From Tubulanus polymorphus (Eukaryota > Nemertea > Palaeonemertea > Tubulaniformes > Tubulanidae), in contig NC_134026.1 of assembly GCF_964204645.1 (NCBI RefSeq), positions 25,934,650-25,998,649 of the forward strand: 64,000 bases of DNA, given 5' to 3'. Positions 31,410 through 44,865 of this stretch are shown here, one piece after another. Positions within the stretch are counted from its first letter, which is position 1, and each line of letters starts with the position of its first letter. The notes beneath the pieces are model-generated. The model was not told where the DNA came from and searched no databases. It saw only the letters and a program-made list of their open reading frames with translations. The translations under genes and the position numbers were made by a program.

Positions 31410-32879
31410 TAGAGATTTCTTTCCCAATGAGCTACGAAGTGAAATTTTCTTAGGTCCTGGATATACAGCAGCGTCAACTCCAATTTATCATGGATTAACG
31501 ATAAACGACGGCGTTTAACAATATTGGACAGAACAATTATCTCCGAAGTCTCCGATTTCCAGTGGTCGTCTCATTCAGCGATGAAGTACGATATAGCCTA
31601 ATTGTCCACAGTTTGTAACCGCAAAAAATGGCTGATAAAAACTTCACCCAGTCCTGGCAGTGTGGCTGTCTCCACAGTGTATCTACGTTGCTCTACGATC
31701 CTGTGTAACCAGTGGTAATCTGTGGTACATCAGACACTAAGGTTCTTGGTGAAATAAAACCTTGGTGTTATGTCACCGACACTTTTTTGTAAACTGTCTA
31801 TTTCTGTTGCAATGCCAATGTTTCTGCATCCTTGGAGTTCGGCCTGATTACCCAAAGCTGCATCTAAGCATGATATAAGGTCAGCGTATATTAGCTATTG
31901 TATCAACGCAGTTTTCCTTAGCACTGACTCTTAATCGTTAATGTTCCTTCGTGAATGATTTTCCAGCTCTCCAAATCTCTACGCATTTGAAACGAGATAC
32001 GTATAGATGATATTCCAGACTAACTATTAAATAGCAATTTCCGTCTAAGGAAATGAGAGTGAACTATCTAGGTTTGCCGACATAACAGAGCTTAGAGTCT
32101 GATCAAATATGCAGCACGTGCTGGCTAAGATACAGGAACAAAGGAATATTTGTTAAACTACCATTTTCAAACTAGTTGTCTTGGTGGCAAAGGTTAATAG
32201 AGTTAATTTCTTACACTTATTTACTTAACAAATAGTAGGTGGGAATGTCTTCATTGGGGCTACGTAAGGAGAAATGTGTTTGTTAAGCGGCCGCTTTCGT
32301 TGCTCTCGTTAAAAATTGGGCTATTTTACTTTGTAAACAGATTAACTGGAAACCTTCAGAAAATATTCGGTGTTAATCTTCATGTCATTCTGATGATTAA
32401 CCACTGCAACATTCGTAAAATGTATGTTATGCACCTGGTATATTACTCCATTCCCACCTGTTCGTCTGTAAGCTGCCTAACACCTGAGATCTCAAGTCAG
32501 ATTCAGTTGGCCGTAACATTCACGGCCCCTCAGTATTGGAATTCCGTCCGTCTGTGAAAACTCGAAAACAATTTACGAATGGGACGAAAAGTATGATTGA
32601 TTGCAGGGAAATTCTCGAAAATAAGACATTATGCACCTGTTGATGTTTTTAATAAACTGTTGTCGAAAAAGATCATACACTAATCCAAATTTGGTAAATT
32701 GAAATTCGTATAGGCTATTCTATCTTTATCAATTCTTTCATGTATAGACATGCTTTTAATAGTTTAAGAAGTGTGCGAGCAATTTGACACCTTGATAAGT
32801 AGTGAACCTGCGTCGATGAATGAATGACTAAGTTGATACCCGTTGGACTTTGACTCTCAAAAGATCGAATGTGTTTGAC

Positions 32880-32955
32880 TTGAATTGTGGATAATGAATG
32901 AATCAATGAATGAATACGTGATTGAGCGTGATTAATGAATGAAATTTAATGAATG
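32880..32955. repeat. Imperfect (GAAT)n repeat
   Basis: Repeated AATGAATGAATC-like units with interruptions. No further structure noted. Confidence 0.6.
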
Positions 32956-35677
32956 AGAGTACACATGCTTTTGAACGTTGGTCGAGCTAAATATCATATT
33001 TCATGTTGCCCACTTGGTATCTTGAAAACAACTTTTAAAAAGGCGTTTATATTTGAAGAAACCAAACTGTAAATGAAACCAAAATGATGTAAAAATCATA
33101 TCAGCCTCTGTCTAATATAGGGATATCACTTAACTGAAATAAACTTCAGGTAAATCACGTATAGATTTATCGCGTTTCATATATAAGTAGTTATCTTTCC
33201 GTAAGTAGTTGAAGTGTATTGACTGATTGTTCACCTTGAGTAAAAGTGCATCGGGCACCGACTCTTCGGCCAAATTGAGATGCACTTTGGTGGTAGAAAT
33301 CAAACTTAACCACACATATCATTCCCCAAGTTCAATCAGCAGTAATTTCATTATTTATGTCGTGGCTGAACTCTAGATTTTAAACTGAAGTAAAATGAAA
33401 TAAAAATGGCAAGAAATGTTTACGATCATCGTTGTCATATTGTGTTTGTCCATATTTTCGTATATTAACATGCATCAACTTTTTTCGTCGTTTGACTAAT
33501 ATCGAATCTAAAAAATCAACAAAAACAAAGTAAGAAAACATAGACTTTTGTTGAAGGATAATACTGATATAGTCATTGATGTAAGCACAAGTGCAGGTGA
33601 ATATAACGTCTTATGGTATGTTTAACTAACATGTTATTGAACACGATTTCATGTGTTAAATTCACATACTTTACAACCGCAACAACCACAAATATGTTCA
33701 GGTGAAAAGCAGGCTTACCCTCGGAATTCGTGTTTGATTGACACGTTTTACCAGGTGCCGTAACCTGGCATTATTTGATGGACAGGTAATCAATTCGTCG
33801 GTCAATCAATACACTGATTTCGTTATCAATCAAATATGTCCGACTTTATAGCGATGAGGTTTATAGGTCTGAAATGATACACATATAGGCCTACTGCACG
33901 TTCGTAGTGACGGTGACAATTGTTTTCTGTAGTCTGTAAATTTAGAAGCAAACTAGTTCTTTTATTCACAGTTCTGCAACGTGGTCTGCTGCACGTACAT
34001 TTGATTCATGTTGTCTTCATTACATTTTTTGAAGTCATGTTTCTACAGGTAGAGAGAAGCATGTTCTCGACATTGATATTTTCAGGGCCATCGACCGGGC
34101 GTTTTGTTTATGAACATTTTGTACATTCAAGGTCATATGCCGTTGATTTGGCTGCAAGACTTTATTTGACCCTGAAGCGGACGTTCCCTTAATTACGTGT
34201 GTAATCAAGCATTTACATCAGCGCTGTCAAATATTCGAGAGATGTTTAAACAAATCTAATGACGTTGAACATTCCATTTTGATCCAGCCAGCCAACGATA
34301 TTTCAAAAATTGATGAAATGTAAATGTTAGCAGAGATATCATTGATCTGAAAGCTTCAGATCGTCTGTGACCTTAACGATATAGCCGATGTTTACTTTTG
34401 TCTGAAAAGGTTGAAATAACTTTTTTCTTTGAGTCTGGCAAATTCAATATTTTTCCAAACAAGAAATGACCGATCACTAGGAAAATTATACGTGTGCTAG
34501 ATATGATTTCGAATACATATTTCGTTATCTTTGATGGAATAGTCAGAACCATAGTCAACCGAAATGATTGGTGATGTAATTTCCAAAATATGGCAAAATT
34601 CTGTTTAAATTTATTCATTTTTATGTTATATATGTGATTTGTCCAGTAATTGTTTATATTACATACTTCAACCAATATCGATAGAATATCAGCTAGACAG
34701 ATAAAATTTCATCATTTGTACGTCATAGATCAAACATTTTATTCATTTTCTTATGTTTTCACATTTCAAATGATAGTCCTTTATGCATGATAACTGTTTG
34801 AAAATGCATTGAAATTCGTGACAATACGTGATTCGACAGTTTTAAGATAACTCATCGGGTCGAGTGACGCGTGACCCAACTTTCCTATCTGATATGACAG
34901 AATGACCGTTGTGATAGATCCGTCATCAGTACTGATTAAATTCGTACTCATTATTGTCTTGCAGTTCTTCGCGAGATGAGAACAATCCTGTTTAAAGGTC
35001 ACCAGTCAGTCAGTGGTTAAAGAGGTTCATTGTCATTGCATAAAACCTTAGATGATGAATTCGACGACTGACGTGTCCTGGGATTAATATACTGAGTAAT
35101 AACGAGTTTTAAGATTAATGCGATGATAACAATATTGAAGATCATTGGATCAATGAAATATAGCGATTGTTAATGTTTAAGTATGCGTTTACCATAACAT
35201 TACGCGCATTATGAGGTGATGGTGCATTGTACCACAGAAAAGGAACCACCGAAAAAATAACGGCCGGTTCGTCGCAAAATATTCGTTATTTCCCGATCTA
35301 CCGATGTGTGTTCGTAATACACCTGTAAAACTAAACATTTATACAACTGTTGAAAAATTTTGGAAAATCTGCATCCTCAAAAGTCCCTAAGAGGACTCTG
35401 CAGGAACTTCAGCCATTCGTGCAATACGTTTCGCTGAGTAAGTCTAACATGAGAAATTCAAAACGCGTCACTACTGAATACCAGAAGCACGATCAGTGAT
35501 TGGTAAGTAAATCGGAACGCCTTCTCAGCTGATAAGCCGGTTAGCCACGTGTTTTACTTATAAGTTAAATTGAGTTCGAATCACTGTCCTTCTCTTATAG
35601 ACGAGCACAAACGCGGTATCAGCAGACCCTGCTGCAGTACCTATTCCATTAGCTGGACCAAGCACAATCTGAACGAA

Positions 35678-38141
35678 ATGGATAACTTATATCGTCATAT
35701 TATTCAGGCTTTAGTTTTATATCTGATGTGTACGTTTGGACTTCTACATGCGGCAACGATCAACTCTCGAAGAAACAGTCGTAGTACTGGTAATTATCCT
35801 TCGTGGTTAAACGTTGTCGAATCAGACACTGATTATGTCAATGATGCCGAGGACACTGAAGACAGTCCACCACCAACCGTCGATTACAATTATAACAAGG
35901 ATTGTCCAGACTGTGAAATGCGTCGCCTTCAGATTGAAAAAGCGCTGAGCGAAAAAGAATTACGACAAATAAGAATTGAGATGATTAAGAAACAGATTTT
36001 ACAAAAGTTACGTTTAACTGAAAGACCAAACATAACTCGGCCAGTTGAACTTCCGGCACCGATACTCGATAGCGATTACGATGCAGATTACCAAGCTACA
36101 AGTGCTGTCAGCAACAAGGATACAGAGGATTTCTACGGACAAACGACTCAGGCGATTGTATTTGGTAACCAAGGTATGTTCGAATTCGAAACAATCATTT
36201 CATTTTCTAATTAAGAGGCTTTAAAACGAGGTTCTATCGTAGAAGCTCGTTCTGAAACTAGGCGATTTTCTCTCGGTCTCCTTGAAATCGCATACTGACT
36301 ATAAATATACTCTGAGAAATAGAACAATTTTTCCAGCTCTGTGTTTCTCGAGAAGAGGTATTCTTGTTTTCCAGCTCTTGAATTAAATAGCTATAATTTT
36401 CCATAGCACAACGTGTACACGTGCTCGAAGAAGACCTTTGAAGAGATGCCCGGATGCGTATTTTCCACGTTTTCCAGGGGCCTGTATTTGAGTAAATTGT
36501 CTAAGAAAAAATTCGAAACGTAAAACAACTCGATTCATTATGTGAATTATGGCTCCAAGAGCAAAAGTTCGCGTTGCCTCGGAAATTCCTGAAAGCTGTA
36601 TTACATTCAGAAACGAGCATATATATCGATGGCCGTTCGTCACTTATTTGTGCGCAAATATCTTTATCCTTCAACCTGCTCGCAAAATTCCCCAGGATCG
36701 ATACGATATACTGATTGTGGTATGCTTCAAACAGGTGTTTATTGCATTGTAGGATAGCCGTCAGGAATTTTTAACATTGCTCAATTACCACATAAACATT
36801 TATTCAGATTCTTGTGAATAATGCAGCGACTAATAGTGCAAACGTATCATAACTCAGTTAGTTTAATTACTGCTTCCCCGAAATTTTTATGTAATTCATC
36901 GGAATCATAACGATTTCCGGATGAATAAAGGTTAGATAGTCAACAGATAGGCTATCATAAATATTCTATTTCATTATCATATCGCCTGTTTATAAATGCG
37001 TTTTATATATTCTACATATAAGATAAAATGACAATACTTCCCGGTCCCAGAAAATGTTCCACTCGAATTCATTTCTAATACAGTAAATACAATGATACAA
37101 AATGAATAATATTCATTAATTGTATATCCAAATCTGAACTTTAAAGTAAACCCATACCTCGGCATTTTCGATGACGATTAATCGCCAAACAATACGCCAG
37201 TAAAGTAAAATAATGTATATGCTCAATTTTTTATTCTAAATCTTTTTATCTTCTAGTTTCAACGAACTGCTACAGTTGGCTGAACAAACCAACCGGTTGT
37301 TTTCGATTCAATCTTAACGATGAGGTGAAAGGACGAGACATCGTATCAGCCGAATTATGGGCGTTCAAAAGATCTGACCCAGATGACAACCGCAACCAGA
37401 CGTTACTGGTTACTGACTACCAGACGAGAAGAAATCAACGCAAACACTTGCTCGACGATGCCAGAACGACGAGGAGCGCACAGTGGGTACGGTTTGATGT
37501 GACCAAAACGGTGAGCAAAGGGATACAAGACTCAGCGCGTCGGATAGGATTTCAAATCACGTGTAAAACGTGTCGAAGCAGCCCCAGAAAAATTCCAGTC
37601 TCGAAAACAGCCAGAAACAAACCGTTCTTAGTTATCAACTTAGAAAAGTCCGAAAAACGTCGAACGCGACGAAGTGAAAACTGCAACGCCGAGAGCACTG
37701 GCTGTTGTCTTGAACAATGGTACGTAAGCTTTGAAGAAATTGGATGGAGTGACTGGATCTTAAAACCGGCTGGTTATAGTGCTAACAACTGTAGAGGTTC
37801 CTGTCATATACCGAGTAAGTTTAACTTGATGAATCGTAACCACATCAACCATATGTGTTATGAACGCTAATACTAGTTAATATCCCGTCGATATCTAATT
37901 CATTGTTTTCTCGTTACATTCTCTAGGTAATCGCATCAATAGACTTGGGCAAATAGTGCACTCAAGGGCGAGACAGAGCATGGCAATGAATGAATCAAAT
38001 CCAGTTCGTAGAGCAGCCATCCTTCCATGTTGTACACCTTCCAAGATGAGATCAATGGCCGCTATTACTACCAACTACGACGGATCTATCAGAAAGACGA
38101 TATTACCAAATATGATTGCTGAATCGTGCAGATGTTCGTGA
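35678..38141 (+). CDS. TGF-beta superfamily ligand, activin/inhibin-beta-like, 422 aa
   Basis: A secreted dimeric signalling ligand. Coding exons 35678-36173, 37257-37814 and 37927-38141 join to 1269 nt. A 5'UTR exon probably ends at 35502, and the ATG exon has its acceptor at 35599-35600. The N-terminus MDNLYRHIIQALVLYLMCTF with LLHA is a signal peptide. The prodomain is acidic then helical. The processing site KRRTRR precedes the mature domain starting SENCN. The mature part has the nine-cysteine pattern with adjacent CC (ENCNAESTGCC), then GWSDWILKPAGYSANNCRG, ILPCCTPSKM and a final CRCS. The C-x6-CC start and GW-DWI are typical of activin, myostatin and TGF-beta proper rather than BMPs. 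The orthologue within that group is uncertain. The intron splits the mature domain after CHIP. Confidence 0.9.
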
Positions 38142-41100
38142 GAACACCGATGAAGTTGCCGAGGTTCGAATCTCTTTTCACGTGTGTTCTCACTGTACGA
38201 GTCTATACATGCCGTTATGTTTAGTCCTTTCAAAACTGACATTTAAGTATAGACTACCTTGTTGTGTATTCCACGAACTTCTTCAAAGTAGCTGTGATTT
38301 TTTGTTTACGTCAATGACGACGCGCCGTCACAAGAGATGGGTGTGAAATATTAGCTTTTATATCTCTGTCGGCAGTTTTCATCTTATTATTGTAAACCCA
38401 ATATATACTACTATATCGTATAAGTCGTGCGTTAACCCTTTATCTATTCGTAAATCAATATCAATTTCACGACTATTTTGGTTTTTCACATTTGGACCAT
38501 TGTTTTTTTTCATTTTGAGTAACAACTTTTTTCGATTAGATCCATTGCGAAGTATATACTAAATTTCTAAATCTCCGTAGAAAGTAGTTCTTTTGGGTGA
38601 CTTAAACGCACAATGAATTAGTGTATAATTCGACCAAGGTGTACCTAGTTCTGCCGCAAGAAATTCATCATAATGCACTGAGAAAGTGGGATATATCATT
38701 TGAGAAAATGTATTGAAAGTTTTATGACTGTAAGGATGCATGTGATGCTTGTATTTAATGTTTATTATTCTGAACACTGCCATTATCATTAGAATATGTG
38801 TCATGTTGTGTGAGTTTTGTTTTTCTCGAAGACTCTCAAATCCCTTGGTTACTTCACTGGCTCCTGTGTCATACATTTTATTTAACTTTTCTACGAGCCT
38901 TATTTATTGTTTAACTGGGTCCATATTGTGTACGTAGCGATGTTGTATTGATGCCATTCCTTTGCTTTAGAGAATATTGTGATAAACGATTACTGTTTGT
39001 ACCGATGGCATTGATGTTAAACTGCAATTTAGAATATCATTCAATGGGCGTTTTAGTTAATTCCAGAGAAGTCCCTAGGACTTTTAATTATGTAGCTATT
39101 ATTGGTATTTGAAGCTAATAAAATCTGTCTGTGGACAAACCAAAATGTATAAATTACAATTCGTCCAAATTGTATCAAATAATCATAAACCGATATAGTT
39201 GAATTTCTAGAAAAATCCATGACACCGTCATTAATTTCATTCGTTGTACGAGACTCGATACATAATAGACGTGTGGCGTAATATTATTCGATTAAACGCT
39301 GTTAAGTGATTTACGGTTTCTTTATCTTAAACACATTTCTGAGAATCACTGATCAAAAGTTGAATGGCAGCGATATGAAGGTCCAAAGATTTTAGTTGTT
39401 GTCCAGGTCTGTTTAACTTCCACGCGTTCAACCATTCAAATTCGAAAGTACGGTAGTCCACGAAAAGCTGCTCCTTGCGGATAGATCGCAGTATCCGCAT
39501 TTGTATAGACAAATTGTTAAAGAGAGACAATTAAGAGCATGCATAAACACTTAAGCAGAATTGACAAAAATTGAAAAGATAAGAAAAAGGCAAAATGATT
39601 AATAAATCACGAATGAATATGATAGATTAGCAAAATAATTAATCATGTAAGCCCTTATATCCTTACTAATATTGACGCTTTTTCACCTCCTACATAATTC
39701 TTATATGACTAGTTTAACCTCTTTTGTATTCAATCTATTTTTTTCTTAATATCTATATATTTGATCTGGGGAAAATAGGAGGACGAACGACAGTAAAGGT
39801 TTGCTTTCTTAAAATCTGTGATGATGTATACGTAATGTATTTCTATTTATATGTGTTATTACAAGATATTTATTGTTAGCATTTTCATTTAACTAGTTTA
39901 AAGTGGCTATAAGATAGCCCTGAATATGTATGATGGAAGCTTATATGATAATATGCAACGTGCGTAAGAACCGTCAGATTTAACTGTAAAATTTCAGTTA
40001 TTACTGAGTGAAATGCTACTATGATGTAAGTGCAGAGAATGATGGAGTATATATGTGTATCCTAATAGATGTATACATAATGTTGAATTATTTGGCTACT
40101 TATGTGAGGATCGGAATAAATTATTTTGTGTTTACGTCATGTCTTTATTTTCATATGATCTCTAGCATTCAAGGGAAATAACTAGTCAACGAGTAGTCAA
40201 TGTCCAGGATTCAGCGTTCTGAAATGGAAATGGCATTGGAAACGGATTTATTGGAAATATTGATTGGCCAGATTAGGATTATTAGCAAATCATTTGGCCC
40301 GATTTTCGAGAATATGGTGCGATCAGCATACTATTACATTCTTTTTCTTCTGAACCCTAAGAAGTCGGCGATGCATGAATATTTCTTGAGATTTCTTGAA
40401 CTTAACAATAACTCGAGATATGAATCCAGGGTGATAATGTAGGCCTAGGCCATTTTCAATCTTCAAAAACTGACAAGCAACACTTGACACGTAGGTAAGC
40501 ATATGAATGTTTCCTTACTTCCGTAATTTTCGCACACGTCAGCGTTGTTTTCGCGATAACCAATTCTCAACGAAGATTTCGGATTTTACCCTTTACCTTG
40601 ATTCACCTGAAGTGATACTTAACCCTGGTCAAAGGTGTGAAATTAGTCACCCTGGCGTGAATGTGTTTTATGTGTTTTAAATACGCATGCACTGATTGTA
40701 AGATCTACCTGACACATCATCGACTAAATCATCATTATCTGTTGTTGAAGAAATTTTCTTTGGAGCTTAGTAATACAGTGCATACCCTTGCTACAAGGGT
40801 ATTAGAATAAAAATAAGTAACCTCGATATTTTTTTCTTGTTCGATTTCATTTCATACGATGTATCATGCGTTCGCATCTAGGGTAGTATGTATTGTAGAT
40901 AGTCAGTTTACCTGGTTGAGTTTGATTCGTTTTAAGACGGAAAAATTCATCTCCGCTTACGATATTAATCAAGTTTGTGGCCACTTGAATCAAAGGGATC
41001 TTCCTAAAATATGATCTATTCTCGAGGATAGATAACAGAATAATTAGTAGTGGGAAAACACTCGACACAATATATGAATTCAGCAAAATTATTTAGCAAT

Positions 41101-41146
41101 TCGTGAATATTCTTTATTCAATCGAATTAATACAAAGTTTGAATTT
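38142..41146. other. 3' flank of the TGF-beta-type gene and spacer
   Basis: No coding gene seen. It is AT-rich; AATAAA occurs near 39117 and 40116 and may end a long 3'UTR. ORFs up to about 105 residues have no recognisable content. Confidence 0.55.
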
Positions 41147-42605
41147 TCATCTACATTCGTAAAGCCTGCGAATCTTTTCAACATCGAGCGGGCTGATCTC
41201 AAAAGCCCCAGTCCACTTGACGCTACTATCTTTCGGGGTAATTGTGGGCTTGTCATTTTTGCTCCAGGTGTACATGTCATAATGCATCAAACTGTAATAA
41301 TCGTACTTTACACCCAACATGTCCGTATTTTGTTGTACATCGAAATTGTGTTCATGACCTTGAAATGAAATACATAAACTTAAATAACAAATATATTATG
41401 AGGAAATGGGAGCATTTTAAGTTTATATCTACATTTGTTTATTATAGTTATATATTACCTGTTTGTATATTGTCCCAATTAATAGTTATATATCTATCTC
41501 TATCGGGCCTCGACTGCTCGTGCCAGAAACCTTGAGGAAAACCAAAATCACACTTTTTACTGGTTTTTAATGGATGAAAATTGGCAGAGAATCGATACGA
41601 GATCGCGATGGGATTCATGGGAAACTACCTAGTGCGTGAAGTATTTCATGTTGAATCTTATCTTCAAGAATACAAGTCGGGTGTAAGGACACAAATTCAG
41701 CTCCTCCTGTCATACCAACCGGTGCCGAACATCTAAAACATGAATACTTTTTATAAACTTATATCATTATTCAAGCAATGTTGTGTTCTGTAAACCCATT
41801 CTCGTACCCATTTCCAGGAAAAATAACTAGAAAGTTTTTTTCACTACTCCACGACTTGAATTTGATACAATGACCATTTTTGTTTACCAATTTCTCCAAA
41901 TTCCGTAGAGCACTTTCGATATCCTTCATGTCAGCAGAATCTGAAAGACCAAATTGATTACCTTAGATTCGTTCCAATGAGAAGACACCGATTTGACCAA
42001 TAATTCTGTTCATACCCATCATTTCGTATTTGTATGGAACAGTACCACCTGGCCAAATCATCTGTATATCACCAATACCGTTCCTGAACTGATAGAAAAA
42101 AAAATACGTTATATATCTAATTTTCCATTTATTTTGTCCGATGTAACATCTTCAAACAATAAACAAACCAAACAATCATGCTTACAGGTGACATTTGAGA
42201 AAGGTCGATATCTCCCTGATACAAGTCTGAAATAGAACGCTAAACTATCGCAGCCTATTGAAAAATGTTTAACGCTTGCATTTAAAATTGTTAACTCTAA
42301 TTGAAACGACAAATTAAATCGAATTTTCGGAAGAAACGCCTGGTATGGTGATCAACTTACTTGTAGAAGCATGTTTCTGCTTGACATCAAGAACACTGTA
42401 TGCCTTCAAACGGATAAACACAAATACACAATTAACCGCAACATTCTTTTTTTTCATTCAAAATTCCGCTATTTGCAAAATTGACTCGAGAGCATTTTTG
42501 GAGTCAATGATCACCACTTCATCAATGTGGACCTATATTCGGTGTATTTACCTGAACAGTTTGGAATAAAAGAAGCCCGAAAACAAAATCAACCCTCATT
42601 CTCAT
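41147..42605 (-). CDS. Astacin-family (M12A) zinc metalloprotease, 249 aa
   Basis: A secreted protease built of signal peptide, short propeptide and catalytic domain only. Exons in gene order: 42552-42605, 42361-42403, 42186-42226, 41998-42088, 41808-41940, 41629-41732, 41459-41530, 41147-41358, total 750 nt. The signal peptide is MRMRVDFVFGLLLFQTVQ. The propeptide has LYQGDIDLS, like the FxGD aspartate switch of astacins. The domain starts IWPGGTVPYKYE. The zinc site HEILHALGFWHEQSRPDRD is complete, with its intron inside the motif after HALG, and the Met-turn is SLMHYDMY. Four cysteines (GHCIKF, NGCSAP, HPTCI, LYEC) sit where astacin's two disulfides are expected. There is no CUB, EGF or ShK tail, unlike tolloids and many nematode forms. 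The donor after MNRII is weak (GTCAAA). Confidence 0.92.
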
Positions 42606-42977
42606 ATCTGCGACAATCCCACTCTCAGGGCAATGAGATGTGAAACCATCGATATCGAAATATGAAGCGGATATTTGCTTTTTTATACATGTATGTACTA
42701 GATAAGCACGTATGAATTCAATCCAATTCAATTCGATATTTGAAAAAATGACGAATAAACAACACCTGCTTATCACCACTTCTAAAGAAACCTGAGTTCA
42801 GCTTCAGATTTGTTTTGTTTTCTACACAATAATCTTTACCAGTGTTCAAACAGTAATGGAAATGGAAAATTAAGTCTATTTTGTGCATTCATCACACAGT
42901 CGTCTCAATACCTGAATAGTCGGTGTAAGCAACGAAATGTGTCCATTGAAAAAGCAAAGACTTACGGATTCAGTATT

Positions 42978-43202
42978 TTAAGTCATTTTATTGTATTTAG
43001 GTATATACTGATCACATCTATAATCGTAATGATCGTCAGTGTTTTGACACCAGTATTTGCATTTTTCAACGTCAAAGCCTTCGAAATCTTTACAGCGATC
43101 GCAGCCCCATTTTTCACACTTCGCTATGTACTCCGGTGTCCCTCTTCTCGCCAAGGCAACGCCGGCCATCATCATGCACAAGAGAAGTAATACAAGTTTC
43201 AT
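42978..43202 (-). CDS. Small secreted six-cysteine peptide, 74 aa
   Basis: Signal peptide MKLVLLLLCMMMAGVALA, then a mature peptide of about 56 residues starting RRGTPEYIAKCEKWGC. The six mature cysteines are spaced C-x4-C-x2-C-x10-C-x3-C-x9-C. The start at 43202 is chosen because an acceptor (TTTTCAG) lies just upstream, so the longer in-frame start is in the intron or 5'UTR. I cannot place it in a named family. Candidates are a disulfide-rich host-defence, hormone or toxin-like peptide; nothing in the sequence decides between them. Confidence 0.75.
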   Translation of the reverse strand: MKLVLLLLCMMMAGVALARRGTPEYIAKCEKWGCDRCKDFEGFDVEKCKYWCQNTDDHYDYRCDQYIPKYNKMT

Positions 43203-43295
43203 GTTCGTAAATAACGTCTGAAAATAACGCATACAATAAACAACATAATATATTTCAAAGGCTCACAACGGCTATAGTGAAATACGAACAGTTAC

Positions 43296-43359
43296 TGTAA
43301 ACTTGCTTTCTTCACCACGAGATTGCTTTTGACAAAGTGTCAATACTCTTTGATTTATA
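43296..43359 (-). promoter_or_regulatory. Promoter and 5'UTR exon of the six-cysteine peptide gene
   Basis: On the minus strand TATAAA lies at 43354-43359 (GTATATAAATC). A transcript start about 30 nt on and a donor (ACA|GTAACT) near 43295 give a short untranslated exon that splices to the acceptor at about 43220. Confidence 0.5.
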
Positions 43360-44450
43360 TACTCTTCCCTTGAATTTTATCTGACATAAACATGATATGA
43401 AGTGACATTCATTACACAATTATTTTCTATTTGCCACCTGCCCATATCTCCCGACATATTTTCATTTCGAAAATTTACAGCAACAATCCAAGCGTTTTAG
43501 TTTCATTATTCCGGTATCTATTGTGATTTTTTTTATTTGTCATTACGTTAAACAATAATTGTTAGCTTAGCTTAATTCAATCGTTCTTAAAAGGAGACTG
43601 GAAAATGAACATATGGCACATTTGAATAATTTGCTATCTATAATTTTTCAACATCAAAAATACAGACATATTCTTTTAACTGATATCAATACATGTGGTA
43701 TTTTCACAATTACTTTCCACGTGTATGCCCCAACAATTTTAACTTCCAGTTTTTTTACCCATTTTGAAGAGATTGATTTATACCTTGAATCTAGAATTGG
43801 TAAATGTACCGACGAATGGACCATATTGTAATCAAAGATATTTTCAGCAAGCAAATGTTGATTGTTTTATGCCAATGTGCCTAGCCCTCCAAGTTAAGTA
43901 AAATTATGTAGTTTCGTTTACTATATAGATTCGAGCATAACTTACCATGAGCTGGTTAATACTTTTCCGAATAATACCTTAAAACATCTGTGAAAGCAGG
44001 GGGTCTCCCCGGTGAAAGGAATGTTTGAAATGATATAGCTTGGTGTAAGATGTTATTTTATACTGTTATAGGAAAAACAAGTCGTTTAACGAATTTTTTC
44101 TCGCAGAACTTTTTGCGGTGAAGTGTGCCATGTGAAATAATTCAGAAAGTAGTTTATACAATCTCTGTTTAAATAAACGCTGATTTCAGTCAGAAATCGG
44201 CATATGGATTTTTTGTTCTTGTTCACATCGTATTATTTCTAATAACATCCTATGTTTTCTGTCCAGATTTGAATATTCATGGCTAAGATATAATGCGCAT
44301 AAATGAAAATTCTAACATGGTTTATAGATATGGTGTGTTCCGTTACTTAAGATATATTTGAGTTGTTAGATTTCAAATCATTAAACGTTGTATAAGAGAT
44401 AAGATATGAGAGGGATTAAAAAAGAACCATTAAGTTAATGGATCTTATTA

Positions 44451-44530
44451 TATAAATACGATATTCACCGTTAAATGAAGTTAACATTGACGATTATTTT
44501 GGTAAGCACAAAACTATTACATCTCGGAGG
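44451..44530 (+). promoter_or_regulatory. Promoter and 5'UTR exon of the two-cysteine peptide gene
   Basis: TATAAA at 44451-44456 and a consensus donor (CGGAG|GTAAGT) near 44530. The coding exon starts directly after the acceptor at 44660-44661. This is the same TATA, short leader exon and intron layout as the peptide gene at 43.2 kb on the other strand. Confidence 0.5.
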
Positions 44531-44661
44531 TAAGTATTGTATACCCCTATCCTATGGTTCAGTTTGTTTTTCAATTGTTTACCTTCAAATTCGATAAATA
44601 CTGCGGCATTACTGAATATTCGCTTAATCGTATAATAGTTGTTTTACATAATTGTTTTCAG

Positions 44662-44865
44662 ATGAAACTGCTCGTTCTTGTAATTCTTGTTGTTGGTCTG
44701 GCACAAGTGTCAGCTTACGTCGTTTCGTCGAAGTATATAATCCAATACGTATCAGATTGCGTAAACAAATTCGGATCGACGACATACAAAACCTCAGTTT
44801 ATACCGCGTGCATGAATGCCGCCATCAAAAAATATCCAGGGACATTTGGACATCACTCATATTAG
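44662..44865 (+). CDS. Small secreted two-cysteine peptide, 67 aa
   Basis: Signal peptide MKLLVLVILVVGLAQVSA, then about 49 residues starting YVVSSKYIIQYVSDCVNKFG with one more Cys in YTACMNAAIKKY, ending FGHHSY. The ATG follows the acceptor TTTTCAG without a gap. Two cysteines could make one disulfide. The central part looks helical and amphipathic. Family not recognised; it may be a short effector or antimicrobial-like peptide, but that is only inference from size and secretion. Confidence 0.65.
   Translation: MKLLVLVILVVGLAQVSAYVVSSKYIIQYVSDCVNKFGSTTYKTSVYTACMNAAIKKYPGTFGHHSY

Larger units (their letters stand above)
29765..35500. other. Intergenic region, no gene seen
   Basis: About 5.7 kb without an ORF that looks real. 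It contains the hairpin element at 30736-31409 and an imperfect (GAAT)n stretch at about 32880-32955. The ORFs of 70-112 residues here have no domain and poor composition. The right end holds the likely 5' leader exon of the TGF-beta-type gene. Confidence 0.6.

Noticed and set aside
33920-34192. 90-residue ORF in the 30-35 kb spacer
   Set aside because: No domain, no splice context and no supporting neighbours; hydrophobic by chance in AT-rich DNA.
42978-43202. Calling the six-cysteine peptide a toxin or defensin
   Set aside because: The cysteine spacing matches no family I can name with certainty, and secretion plus cysteines alone does not define function.
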